Positions 34,872-43,217 of a DNA stretch of 64,000 nucleotides are shown in pieces. A program made the position numbers and the translations under genes. The stretch spans positions 15,091-79,090 of the forward strand of contig DASRHY010000019.1 in the NCBI GenBank assembly GCA_035650275.1, given 5' to 3'. The notes beneath the pieces were generated by a model, which saw only the letters and a program-made list of their open reading frames with translations, was not told the DNA's origin and searched no databases. Numbering within the stretch: the first letter of the stretch is position 1; each line of letters opens with the position of its first letter. Source of the DNA: DASRHY01 sp035650275 (GTDB lineage Bacteria > Actinomycetota > Actinomycetes > Propionibacteriales > Kribbellaceae).

Positions 34872-35729
34872 ATGGACAAGATCCACAGCAGGCTCATGGC
34901 CGGCAAGACGGTGCTGGTGACCGGTGGCAGTAGAGGCATCGGGAGGGCGACCGCCCAGGGGCTGGCCGGGCTGGGCGCGCATGTCGCCATCACAGGCCGG
35001 GACCGCGCACGCACCGAGAGCGCGGCGGACGAGATCCGCGCCGCCGGCGCCGAGCAGGTGGACGTGTACGTCGCGGACCTGTCCTGCCAGTCAGAGGTGC
35101 GGCGGCTCGCCGACGAGGTCCTTCGGAGCCTGCCTCGGGTCGATGTGCTGGTGAACAACGTCGGGGGATACTGGAACACCCGCCACGTCACCGCCGACGG
35201 GCTGGAGCGCACGTTCGCGGTCAACCACCTCGCGGCGTTCCTGCTCACGAACCTGCTCCTGGACAGGTTGGAGCACAGTGCCCCGGCTCGCGTGGTCACG
35301 GTCGCGTCCAACGCGCAGGCCATGGGGCGAATCGACTTCGACGACCTGCAGGGTGAACGGTCCTACTCCGGCTCCCGGGCCTACAACCAGTCCAAGCTCG
35401 CCAATGTCTTGTTCACGTACGAGCTGGCGAGGAGGCTGCGGGCCGGCGGTGTCACCGCCAACGCGTTGCATCCCGGGATAGTGAGCACGTCATTCGGGGC
35501 TGAGGACCCACGAGCCGTCCAACGAGTGCTCTTGCCGTTCCTGCGGCCCTTCATGAAGGCCCCGGCCGAAGGCGCCGGCACGTCGATCCACGTGGCTTCC
35601 GCTCCCGATCTCGAGCACGTCACCGGCCGCTACTTTGCCAACAGCAGAGCCAAGCGATCCTCCAAGCGCAGCTACGACGAGACCGTCGCAGCACGGCTCT
35701 GGCAGGTCAGCGCCGATCTGGTCGCCTGA
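34872..35729 (+). CDS. Short-chain dehydrogenase/reductase (retinol dehydrogenase-like)
   Basis: About 285 residues. Cofactor motif KTVLVTGGSRGIGRATAQGL, Arg in ITGRDRAR suggesting NADP(H), NNVGG in place of NNAG, and active site YNQSK in SRAYNQSKLANVLFTYELAR. Catalytic Ser is in VVTVASNAQ. Closest in style to the WWOX/retinol dehydrogenase-like SDRs, which reduce lipophilic carbonyls. GAAGGGAG lies seven bases before the ATG at 34872; the longer frame to 34827 is not needed. Confidence 0.87.
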   Translation: MDKIHSRLMAGKTVLVTGGSRGIGRATAQGLAGLGAHVAITGRDRARTESAADEIRAAGAEQVDVYVADLSCQSEVRRLADEVLRSLPRVDVLVNNVGGYWNTRHVTADGLERTFAVNHLAAFLLTNLLLDRLEHSAPARVVTVASNAQAMGRIDFDDLQGERSYSGSRAYNQSKLANVLFTYELARRLRAGGVTANALHPGIVSTSFGAEDPRAVQRVLLPFLRPFMKAPAEGAGTSIHVASAPDLEHVTGRYFANSRAKRSSKRSYDETVAARLWQVSADLVA

Positions 35730-35861
35730 CCGCAGCCGGCTGAACGGGCGGCACCCGTGTCCGGGAGGACCGGGACTGCCCCGAGTGCAGTTGCGCTCCC
35801 GCCACCCGGCGTCCTCTACGGCTGGGCGTGCCCGACCGCCTCACCCCGAGTGGCTCCTGGA

Positions 35862-36092
35862 TTACAAGACCGCGCCGCGCGGCCCGACCTCGACTGCGGC
35901 TACACCACGCGCAAACAACACCATGAGCCGCCCACCATGCCTGCACCGAAGAACCCCGTCCTCGTCCGCAAGCGTCGAAACGACCTTGTCGATGACCTCG
36001 GCCTCATCTGCCGCGGAGGGTTCGTCATACGCGACGTCCAAGCGATCGCCGTTTGTGAGCCGGACACGCAGCACAATCCCTGCCATGCTCAT
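35862..36092 (-). CDS. Small conserved-looking cytosolic protein, 76 residues
   Basis: Short protein MSMAGIVLRVRLTNGDRLDV, then ADEAEVIDKVVSTLADEDG and RCRHGGRLMVLFARGVAAVE. It has a clear beta-beta-alpha-beta pattern with balanced composition, unlike the arginine-rich nonsense frames around it, so I take it as real. It may be a small regulatory or adaptor protein; no family assigned. ATG at 36092 or 36086. The longer frame upstream to 36341 is Cys/Arg-rich and probably non-coding. Confidence 0.6.
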   Translation of the reverse strand: MSMAGIVLRVRLTNGDRLDVAYDEPSAADEAEVIDKVVSTLADEDGVLRCRHGGRLMVLFARGVAAVEVGPRGAVL

Positions 36093-36706
36093 GCAGCCTA
36101 GACGTGCGCACTGCGCAACCGCATCAAGAACGGTCCGCATGCATCCCGACATGGTGGTGCTCGGGCAGAGTCCGGCAGCTTGCGAGGCCGTGGCCATGAG
36201 CGGAGAGTCGTCACGGACGACGACCGGCTGTGCTCTGAAGATGTCAGGGCGCCATCGAGGCAAGATGTGATGATCGCCAGAGCAACAACTCCGACGGTGC
36301 GCTGATCTCAGCCTCCAACGCTTCGTAACGGCTCTCCACAATCAGCGTTCCGATGCCTTGCCCGAACCATGCACTGCCCTCCCCTCCTTGGCTGCATAGC
36401 CGGAGCCGGAAAGGGTTGCCGTCTCACCTCTCACCCTCGGGGCGGGCCTGCGCTAGTGGTGCTCCTGCATCAACACGATCGCGTCATTCCGATCGGCGGA
36501 TGATGGACTTGACAGTGGCTCACAGGTCGTCGATTCCGGACCGAAAGAGTCGAGAACACCACGTCAAGCTCAAAGCGCGCGACCGAGTAGATGTCTATCG
36601 TTACGCGATTTGTTGGCATTGGCAGCACGGTCATTTTGGGGCGATGATCTGTACCGTATATGAAGAATGGCGCGAAGTGCGTGGCGCCGTTGGGTTGGGG
36701 GCTGCT
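36093..36706. other. No gene recognised; lower-GC stretch before the repeat protein
   Basis: About 600 bases without a convincing frame on either strand. The part 36470-36690 is less GC-rich than the neighbourhood and contains promoter-like AT-rich words near 36600-36665 (GATTTGTTGGCATTGG, TGTACCGTATATGAAG), probably serving the repeat protein gene at 36707. Confidence 0.4.
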
Positions 36707-37287
36707 GTGACGAAGTCGGACAAGCACGATCGGGGCGACCCCGCCGGAGCGGAGCGGGCCTATCAGCTGGCGATCGATTCCGGGCACGGCGACCGGGCGC
36801 CAAAGGCGGCGTTCAACCTCGGGGTTCTCCGTGAGGATCGGGGCGACGACGCCGGGGCAGAGCGGGCCCATCAGCTGGCGATCGACTCCGGGCACGCCGA
36901 CAAGGCCCCGAAGGCCGCGGTCAACCTTGGGTTGCTCCGGGAGGGTCGGGGCAACCTCGCGGGGGCGGAGCGGGCCTATCAGCAGGCGATCGACTCCGGG
37001 CACGCCGACCAGGCCCCGCAGGCGGCGGTCAACCTCGGGGTGCTCCGTCACGGTCTGGAGGACTATGCCGGGGCGGAGTGTGTCTTCCACTGGCGATCGA
37101 CTGCGGTCATGCCGACATGGCCCCGAAGGCGGCGGTCAACCTCGGGGTGCTCCGTGAGGGTCGCGGCGACATCGCCGGGGCGGAGCGGGCCTACCAGCTG
37201 GCCATCGACTCCGGGCATCCAAAGGCGGCTTCATTTGCGCGAGAGGCGGTCAAGCAGCTACGGAGAAGCGACGCCCAGCCTGGATAG
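36707..37287 (+). pseudogene. 36-residue (TPR/Sel1-like) repeat protein, broken by a one-base deletion
   Basis: After repair, about 193 residues made almost wholly of five 36-residue helical repeats with the pattern AGAERAYQLAIDSGHADQAP / KAAVNLGVLREGRGD. This belongs to the TPR/Sel1-like superhelix class that mediates protein contacts. In the fourth repeat the expected CAGCTG reads CACTG between 37088 and 37092, so the frame shifts; downstream repeats are perfect in the new frame and end at the stop at 37287. GTG at 36707 (MTKSDKHDRGDP) has a run of Gs five bases upstream. Sequencing error or true mutation cannot be separated here. Confidence 0.72.
36743..37281 (+). repeat. Tandem 108-bp coding repeats, five units
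   Basis: Units begin with GCC/GCG-GGG-GCG-GAG at 36743, 36851, 36959, 37067 and 37174. Intervals are 108, 108, 108 and 107 bases. The short interval marks the one-base deletion in unit 4. The last unit diverges after its first half. Nucleotide identity between units is high, so recent expansion or gene conversion is likely. Confidence 0.85.
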
Positions 37288-37529
37288 GCGCGCCGAGCAG
37301 GTATTCCTGCTGGCCGTCGACGCCGTGCTCTGGAGGCATTTCCTGTCGGCGGATCCAGACGGTCAACCTCTGCCATACCGCCGCATCAAGGGCTGGTAGT
37401 CGGCGGTGCTGGCGAAAACCGCCAGGAGCTTGCCGTGCACCAGCCTCGAACGTCGTTCGCACTTGCGGCGACTTCCGATTCGAAGGGAATGCGATAATAG
37501 GACGTCTTTGGGGCTAGCCCCGGCCTGGT

Positions 37530-38789
37530 TCAGCTGGCTCGGGTCGGCTCGGGCTCGGGTTGGCTCGGCGCTGTCGCTGCGACCAGCAACCAGCCAGGTA
37601 CCGCCAGCATGGCGGCCGTGACTCCGAATGCCACCGCCATGCTGGTCGAGACCGCGAGTCGCCCTAGTGCGACCGCACCCACGGCTCCCGCAAGCTGCAG
37701 GATCAGCGACTGGATGGATACGACGGTTGCCCGCTCGGCCGCCGTGACCTGGCTGTGCAGGAGTTGCGCCAGCGGGCCTCCGGCGACCCCCAGACCTACG
37801 AACATCAGCAGGTAGGCGCCGCCCGCTGCGACGACTCCCCAGATGCCACCCAGAGCAGTCGCGCCAGCCAGACAGGCCAGTGACAGCACGCTCACCGATA
37901 ACCCCACCAGGCAGACCGCCCGGGCCGAGCCGATTCTACGCATCAGCGGCATGCTCAGTCCGCTGCCCAGCGCATTGGCGGCGAACCCGACCGCCGCCAC
38001 GATTCCGTATGCAAGCACTCCCCGATCGGCTGAGCCTGCCAACACACTCATCCAAGCCGGAGTCAGCAACTCGATGACGGCCAGCGCGATTCCCATCCCG
38101 GCCGCGGCCACCAGGATGCGGATCAGCGAGGTGCTACGCACGCCGAGTCGCAATCCGGTCCCGATCGCAGCAGGAACCCCGGTCAGCACGCTGCGCAAGG
38201 ATGTCGCCGCGTACTTCGGCTCGGGCATCGCGAACAGCGTTACGACCAGCCGCGCGGCATCGCATGCGGCGGCGATCAGAACGGGCACCGCGAGGCTGGT
38301 GTGCAGAGCGAGCGGAATCAGCGCACCAGCCACCGTCCCCACCGCCAGCGCCACTGAAGAAGCCATCAGCCCCAGCGACAAGCCACGGGTCAGCTCGGCA
38401 TCGGACACGTCGGGTCGCGCATTGACGGTGTCCACGAACCAGGCCTCGATGGGACCGCTCCCCAGCGCCCGCCCGACACCGCGCAGGATGCTCGAGGTAA
38501 CAAGTAGCAGGACGGATTCGGTCAGGCCGAGCAACAGCAGAGCGACAAGGCTTGTCGCCGCAGACGCGACGATCACCGGACGACGGCCAACGACATCGGC
38601 CAGACCGCCAGTGGGCAGTTCGAGCACCATGATCGTGGCGGAGTACGCGACACCCAACGCCGCGACTGTCGCCAAGCTCACCCCTGTGTCCAGCAGCAGG
38701 AGAACCAGAACCGGGATGTAGAGGCCGGTGGGGAGCCAGGTGAGGAAACTGATCTGCGCATAGCGACGAGCCGCCGCTCGGCCGGTCAC
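37530..38789 (-). CDS. Major facilitator superfamily transporter
   Basis: A 419-residue inner-membrane protein with about 12 transmembrane segments. The loop 2-3 motif is GGLADVVGRRPVIVASAATS (variant of GxxxDRxGRR). It resembles drug/metabolite efflux MFS proteins. GTG at 38789 overlaps the stop of the upstream ArsR gene as GTGA, so expression is controlled by that regulator. Substrate unknown. Confidence 0.87.
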   Translation of the reverse strand: MTGRAAARRYAQISFLTWLPTGLYIPVLVLLLLDTGVSLATVAALGVAYSATIMVLELPTGGLADVVGRRPVIVASAATSLVALLLLGLTESVLLLVTSSILRGVGRALGSGPIEAWFVDTVNARPDVSDAELTRGLSLGLMASSVALAVGTVAGALIPLALHTSLAVPVLIAAACDAARLVVTLFAMPEPKYAATSLRSVLTGVPAAIGTGLRLGVRSTSLIRILVAAAGMGIALAVIELLTPAWMSVLAGSADRGVLAYGIVAAVGFAANALGSGLSMPLMRRIGSARAVCLVGLSVSVLSLACLAGATALGGIWGVVAAGGAYLLMFVGLGVAGGPLAQLLHSQVTAAERATVVSIQSLILQLAGAVGAVALGRLAVSTSMAVAFGVTAAMLAVPGWLLVAATAPSQPEPEPTRAS

Positions 38790-39358
38790 GATCGCTCGCC
38801 GACCCGCGGGAAGGCGCTGACCACGATGGAGACCTTGCGGGCATCGACGCTCCCGGCGTCTTTCGCCCTCAGCTCCTCAAGGTGCGAGTAGAACCGCTCC
38901 CACAGCTCACCCACCGATGCCGGCGTCAGATTCACCAGCAGGTCACCGATCCCGGCCGCTGCGACCCACTCCACAGGCAACGTCGCCTGTGCCTGCTCGA
39001 AGGCCTTCACGTCGGACAAGAGGATCCCGGCCTGCTGCCTGCGCAACCAGTCGGCCGCAGTACGGCCTTCGCTCGTGGCCGTAATCTCGGAGTTGTTCCA
39101 GCTCGTCGTCGCATGCACGGCTCGCCAGCGGCGCGCCCTTGGGTGCCCGCTCGAGGCAACCTCCTCGACGAACCCGTACTGCGCGAGCTTTCGCAGGTGA
39201 TAGCTCGTGGCGCCGGTGTCGGTCTTGAACCGGCGAGCCAGTTCGGTCGCCGTTGCCGGCCCGTCCTCGCGCAACGCGCCGAGCATCCGCACTCGGAGCG
39301 GGTGGGTAAGCGCCTTGAGTTCTTCGCCTGTGCGGACCTGCTTGTCGGGACGGCTCAC
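38786..39358 (-). CDS. ArsR-type winged-helix transcriptional regulator
   Basis: A 190-residue regulator. The HTH is in LKALTHPLRVRMLGALREDG then TATELARRFKTDTGATSYHL and RKLAQYGFVEE, the standard ArsR/HTH_20 fold. The C-terminal 110 residues form a larger helical effector domain without metal-binding cysteines, so the signal is probably an organic ligand. GTG start at 39358. First gene of an operon with the MFS transporter; palindromic operator sites lie directly upstream. Confidence 0.87.
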   Translation of the reverse strand: MSRPDKQVRTGEELKALTHPLRVRMLGALREDGPATATELARRFKTDTGATSYHLRKLAQYGFVEEVASSGHPRARRWRAVHATTSWNNSEITATSEGRTAADWLRRQQAGILLSDVKAFEQAQATLPVEWVAAAGIGDLLVNLTPASVGELWERFYSHLEELRAKDAGSVDARKVSIVVSAFPRVGERS

Positions 39359-39373
39359 GACGCCACCGTACGC

Positions 39374-39406
39374 TTGCAGAACGATTTCTGCAAAGAAAGT
39401 TCTGCA
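39374..39406. promoter_or_regulatory. Operator of the ArsR/MFS operon
   Basis: TTGCAGAA-CGAT-TTCTGCAA, a perfect 8-bp inverted repeat at 39374-39393, followed by a third half-site GTTCTGCA at 39399-39406 that also pairs with TGCAGAAC at 39375-39382. It begins 16 bases upstream of the start codon of the regulator, so autoregulation is expected. Confidence 0.7.
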
Positions 39407-39623
39407 TGGGTGCGGCCGACCCGCTCAGATCTTGCACTTTGTCTTTGTCGATCAGCGGGATGCAGCAGGCGCCCGCGCATGCCGGTCAGGTGGTGCGGCG
39501 GGTGATGTCCGCGGGGCTCTGGACCGGTGTCGTGTGGCTGTTTAGGAAGTGGGGCGCTGGAGATCGCAACTTGTGGCGGCGGGTGTGCATCAAGGTAAGT
39601 ACATTCCAAACCCGGAGGTCATA

Positions 39624-40613
39624 TTGACCCGTTCGTCGTTCACCGTGCGGCTCCTAGCCGCCTCGCTACTCACAGCCGTCGCCGCCATCGGTGCCGGAAC
39701 TACCGCTAATGCCGCGGATCCGGCATGCCCGTTCCCGACCATCGCCGATGTGGTCGCCTTCCAGAACACGGCCGGTGCCGACTACTTAGCCGGAACGATC
39801 GAACCGGGCGCGGGTTGCCCGACCTACGGCACGCTTACCAGGGTCGACGGTACTGAGGAGCTGCCGGTCGGTGACGGTAGCGGCTTCGTATTGCCGCTCG
39901 GTACAGGGTCGGGGGAGTGGTACCTGTCGTCATTCACCGTCATCGACTACATCACTGGTGGTGGCAGCCACACCGAGACCTTTCCACCGGTGGCGCCGTA
40001 CCTGGTTCGAGTCGTCGATCTGACTCAGATCCGGTCAACCTCGCCGGACCAGTACGTCGGCTACGGTGAGTCGGTCACCGTGTCCGGTGTGCTCGAGGGC
40101 TGGACGGACGCCACCGGCTGGCGGCCGCTGCCGAATCGCACCCTGTCAGTGCTGCGGGGATCGCCCGATCTGTCCCCGGCGTCGGTGACCACCAACAACG
40201 AGGGCGCATATACCGCTACGGTGCAGGCCTTCGACAGCTTTGCGGCCGGAAGTGCGCTGTTCGCGGGGGATGACACCTGGCGCCGCAGTTCCAGCTTCTC
40301 CGGGGTCCAGGTCCATGCCCTCGTAAGCGCCAAGGTGAACGACCCCACGCCAGCTGTGCAGCAGCGGGTGAAGGTCACCGGGAAGGTCGTGCCGGGCGCC
40401 ATGCCCGTCTGGCTGGAGCGCTGGCAGGACGGAACGTGGACCAAGGTCACCGACACCGTCATGGCCGACGCTCGCGGCAACTACCTGCTTCGCTACAGCC
40501 CCGATTCGGCTGGCACCCACATGCTCCGCGTCTGGACCGACGGCTCTGACCCTGAGAGCCGAACGGGCGTCTTGCCCTATTGGCAGGAATTCACCATCAC
40601 CGCACATCGGTAA
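39624..40613 (+). CDS. Secreted protein with Ig-like domains, TTG start
   Basis: About 329 residues. The best start is a TTG at 39624: GGAGG lies five bases upstream and the frame opens with a clean signal peptide, MTRSSFTVRLLAASLLTAVA, with cleavage after ANA. The mature part has an N-terminal domain with two Cys (DPACPFP, GAGCPTYG) and two Ig-like segments (ESVTVSGVLEGWTDATGWRP, QRVKVTGKVVPGAMPVWLER). No catalytic motif. Similar design to the protein at 19183. A strong hairpin terminator follows. Confidence 0.75.
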   Translation: MTRSSFTVRLLAASLLTAVAAIGAGTTANAADPACPFPTIADVVAFQNTAGADYLAGTIEPGAGCPTYGTLTRVDGTEELPVGDGSGFVLPLGTGSGEWYLSSFTVIDYITGGGSHTETFPPVAPYLVRVVDLTQIRSTSPDQYVGYGESVTVSGVLEGWTDATGWRPLPNRTLSVLRGSPDLSPASVTTNNEGAYTATVQAFDSFAAGSALFAGDDTWRRSSSFSGVQVHALVSAKVNDPTPAVQQRVKVTGKVVPGAMPVWLERWQDGTWTKVTDTVMADARGNYLLRYSPDSAGTHMLRVWTDGSDPESRTGVLPYWQEFTITAHR

Positions 40614-40649
40614 TCGCGCATTGATCGACAATCCACGCGCGTTGACGTC

Positions 40650-40684
40650 GAGCCGCTCCGTTCGCTGGGAGAACGGGGCGGCTC
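40650..40684 (+). terminator. Hairpin terminator after the TTG-start secreted protein gene
   Basis: Stem GAGCCGCTCCGTTC (40650-40663) with GAACGGGGCGGCTC (40671-40684), 14 positions including one T-G pair, 7-base loop, 36 bases after the stop. Confidence 0.8.
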
Positions 40685-40693
40685 GCCGGCAAT

Positions 40694-40708
40694 GTTGCCT
40701 ATAGCAAC
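40694..40708. promoter_or_regulatory. GTTGC-N5-GCAAC dyad, copy 2
   Basis: GTTGCCTATAGCAAC, identical to copy 1 at 6355-6369, in the same orientation, with a conserved flank on both sides (CGGCAAT before; GGCGGTGTCA-TGAAC after, ending near 40734). Likely a shared operator or a dispersed non-coding element. Confidence 0.45.
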
Positions 40709-41204
40709 GTCTTTGGCCTGGCGGTGTCAATGAACTGCTCGACGGAGGTCCGCCAACCGACGTACGACATGCGTACCGCGCGTCGACGCAGTGGGGCCCC
40801 AGGCGAGCGCAGTCAGAGCAGGCCTCCTGCAAACCTCCGAGGAATTGCCATTGACCAAGACCAGCTCTGTGCAGTGGACCCGCGGGAGGCGCTCACCGCT
40901 CCACACTCCGGAGCGGAGCAATGGCCAGGCCCGAGCCGGGCCGGCTGGCGCACTCGCTGTCACTCACACGGCGGCATCATCCTGCCATGCCCGGCACGTA
41001 ACGCCGATGCGCCCTCGGCCGGTGTACCAGGTGGCGGGGGCTGTTGCTGATCGGTCGAGTGCCTTACCCTCCCCAGAACCCAATCGACCGACATCGGGAC
41101 CCGGGCAGCGTCCGCCCTGACCGCCGGTCACCCGCCGATCTCCCTGCCAACGTGATGAACAGACTTCCGCCCGACCGGCACTTCCGCACCGAGACCCAGG
41201 CGCT

Positions 41205-41339
41205 ATGAAGATCTACTTCGACTGGCGCTGTTGGTGGATCGGCTACTACCGCGGCGCCACCCACCACCACGTCTGCCTCATCCCAACAGTCGTCGTGCGG
41301 TGGCCCCGACGGCTCAAGCGCCACATACGGCGCACCTAA
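41205..41339 (+). CDS. Small Trp/His-rich protein, 44 residues
   Basis: Short frame MKIYFDWRCWWIGYYRGATH, then HHVCLIPTVVVRWPRRLKRH. The aromatic-rich DWR-WWIGYYRG pattern and the ordered VVVRWPRR tail are far from random for this GC content, and I recall similar short conserved proteins in actinomycetes and their mobile elements. A modest AGG ribosome-binding site precedes the ATG. Function unknown; it could be membrane-associated or a remnant of a mobile element. Confidence 0.5.
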   Translation: MKIYFDWRCWWIGYYRGATHHHVCLIPTVVVRWPRRLKRHIRRT

Positions 41340-41368
41340 CACTCGCCGGACACCTGACCCGCCGAGCG

Positions 41369-42391
41369 TCAGGCGCGGAAGCGGCTCAACGTGATTGCGC
41401 CGAGTGGCAGGGTCAGGACGGAGTAGAAGACGCGCCAGAGGAGCGCTGCGGCCACAAGTGCGTCGTCGGAGGCGGCGCTCAGCTCGACGAGCATGGCAAT
41501 CAGGACGCCGTCTACGACTCCCAGACCGCTTCCTGTGATCGGGAGAACCGCTCCCGCCCAGAAGGCGATCGCAAAGGCGGCGAACGCATCGGGGGCGGAG
41601 AGCTCAGCGCTCGAGATACCGACGAAGCGGAGCGATGCGAGCAGGATCACGTAGGTGACCAACAGGTTGGTCGCAACGCCAATCGACCCCAGCGCCCAGC
41701 CGGCGCGTAGTACCGCGAGCGCTTGCGCACGCAGATCGACTGCCTTTCCGGCACCGTCTTCGATCGGCTCGCGCGTGCCCTTCACCAGGATCCAGGAAAG
41801 CGGTCGTTGCGTCTTGGCTCCGAGCCAGCGCGCCGAGCGTTCGCTGCGCAAGAAGACGTAACCGGCGATCCCCGCAATGGCCGTAACCACCAGCGAGACC
41901 CCGCCCACGAGCAGGATCGAGCCGTTGACCTCACCGGTGAGGAGCAGCAACACCAGCGCAACAACGGGGAGGAGTAGGCGGCCAAGGGTCGGGAAGAGGA
42001 ACGACCCGACAGCCGCGAGGCCGGCGGCGTCCGGCCCATAGTCTGCGTCGCGGAAGTAGCCGTACTGGACGACACTCGCGCTCGGCGGCGGGAGTACTTG
42101 GCCTGCGAGGTTCGATGAGAGGTACGCCTTGCTACCGTGCCACAGGCCAAGGTGGGGCAGGAACGCCCGATACATCAGCGCCTCGGTGGGAACACGTATC
42201 AGTCCGAGCCCGACCAGGACCACGACCTCCAGCGCGTCAAGCTCGGACAATGCCTGCCAGACTTGCTCGTAGTCGATGAACTGCGGCAGCAGCCACCCGA
42301 AGACAACCACCAGCGCAGCGATCACGCCCACGGGCTTGAGCAGGCGCCTCCAGAGCGGCCGCGGCGCGGGGCGCGCGGAACTCTCCCTCAT
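41369..42391 (-). CDS. Flippase-like integral membrane protein (LPG synthase TM family)
   Basis: About 340 residues with seven to eight membrane helices, of the lysylphosphatidylglycerol synthase transmembrane-region / UPF0104 family. Typical blocks: YLSSNLAGQVLPPPSASVVQ in the first half and AFWAGAVLPITGSGLGVVDG near the end, the latter a family hallmark. Such proteins translocate or modify lipids without the aminoacyl-transfer domain. ATG at 42391 (MRESSARPAP); upstream in-frame codons out to 43030 are antisense to the GNAT gene and not coding. Confidence 0.82.
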   Translation of the reverse strand: MRESSARPAPRPLWRRLLKPVGVIAALVVVFGWLLPQFIDYEQVWQALSELDALEVVVLVGLGLIRVPTEALMYRAFLPHLGLWHGSKAYLSSNLAGQVLPPPSASVVQYGYFRDADYGPDAAGLAAVGSFLFPTLGRLLLPVVALVLLLLTGEVNGSILLVGGVSLVVTAIAGIAGYVFLRSERSARWLGAKTQRPLSWILVKGTREPIEDGAGKAVDLRAQALAVLRAGWALGSIGVATNLLVTYVILLASLRFVGISSAELSAPDAFAAFAIAFWAGAVLPITGSGLGVVDGVLIAMLVELSAASDDALVAAALLWRVFYSVLTLPLGAITLSRFRA

Positions 42392-42537
42392 GGGGCGCAC
42401 GAACACATTGTGGCGCCATGATCGGAATTTGCGTGGGACCAATGCCGCCGGGGACCTGCCCCTTGCGCGCATCCTCAGAGTGGTGCGCCGGCACCACAAC
42501 CACGGTGCACGGCACCGCGGATGGGGCTTGGTGCCGG

Positions 42538-43116
42538 CTAGCGCAGGTCCAGCCGCATGAGTACGCGGGGGAATCCGCCGGAGACGGAGTCGGTGTCGGC
42601 TGCCTTGGTGAAGCCGGCCGCTTCGAACAGTGCGCGGGTGCCGACGTAGGCCATCGTGGTGTCGACCTTGTGTCGGTTGTTGTCCACCGGGTAGCCCTCG
42701 ATCGCCGGTGCGTGGTGTGCGCGCGCGTACGCCACGGCGCCGTCGAGCAGGGCGTGTGAGATGCCGTTGCCGCGGTGGCCGGGGCGGACGCGGATGCACC
42801 ACACCGACCAGACCGGCAGCTGGTCGAGGTGCGGGATCTTGGTGGACCGGGCGAAGGGGAGTTCGGCGCGGGGTGCGACGGCGGCCCAGCCGACGACGTC
42901 GTCGTTGTGGTAGGCCAGCACACCGGGCGCGATCTTGCGGGCGCAGAGTTTCTTGACGTACTGGCCGCGTGCGGGTCCGGCGAGCTGTCGGTTGGTCTTC
43001 GAGTCGAGCCGATGGCTGAGGCACCAGCACACGGACGAGGCGGGGTTCTTGGGCCCGAGCATGGTCGCGACGTCGTCGAACCGGGCTGCCGTCGCGGGCT
43101 TCACCACGATGCGCAC
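42538..43116 (-). CDS. GNAT family N-acetyltransferase
   Basis: A 192-residue cytosolic acetyltransferase. Acetyl-CoA binding loop: VWCIRVRPGHRGNGISHALL (R-x-x-G-x-G/A type). An early CWCLSHR motif near residue 30 and the YPVDNNRHKVDTTMAYVGTR region are typical of a DUF4111/GNAT subgroup in actinomycetes. The substrate is unknown. Starts at a GTG at 43116 with no strong ribosome-binding site. Confidence 0.83.
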   Translation of the reverse strand: MRIVVKPATAARFDDVATMLGPKNPASSVCWCLSHRLDSKTNRQLAGPARGQYVKKLCARKIAPGVLAYHNDDVVGWAAVAPRAELPFARSTKIPHLDQLPVWSVWCIRVRPGHRGNGISHALLDGAVAYARAHHAPAIEGYPVDNNRHKVDTTMAYVGTRALFEAAGFTKAADTDSVSGGFPRVLMRLDLR

Positions 43117-43217
43117 GCCGACGACGCTATCCGGCGTCGCCGGCTATTGCGAGCGCCGTGCTGCCCTAGCGCGGGGATCGCGTTCGAGCGCATCGAACCG
43201 TCTTCCACTCCCGCCAC

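Larger units (their letters stand above)
40614..41204. other. Long intergenic stretch with terminator and dyad
   Basis: About 590 bases. It contains the terminator at 40650-40684 and copy 2 of the GTTGC/GCAAC dyad at 40694-40708. From 40720 to 41200 no frame resembles a protein family; the open frames are proline/arginine-rich. The dyad has lost, or never had, a recognisable downstream gene apart from the 44-residue frame at 41205. Confidence 0.5.
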
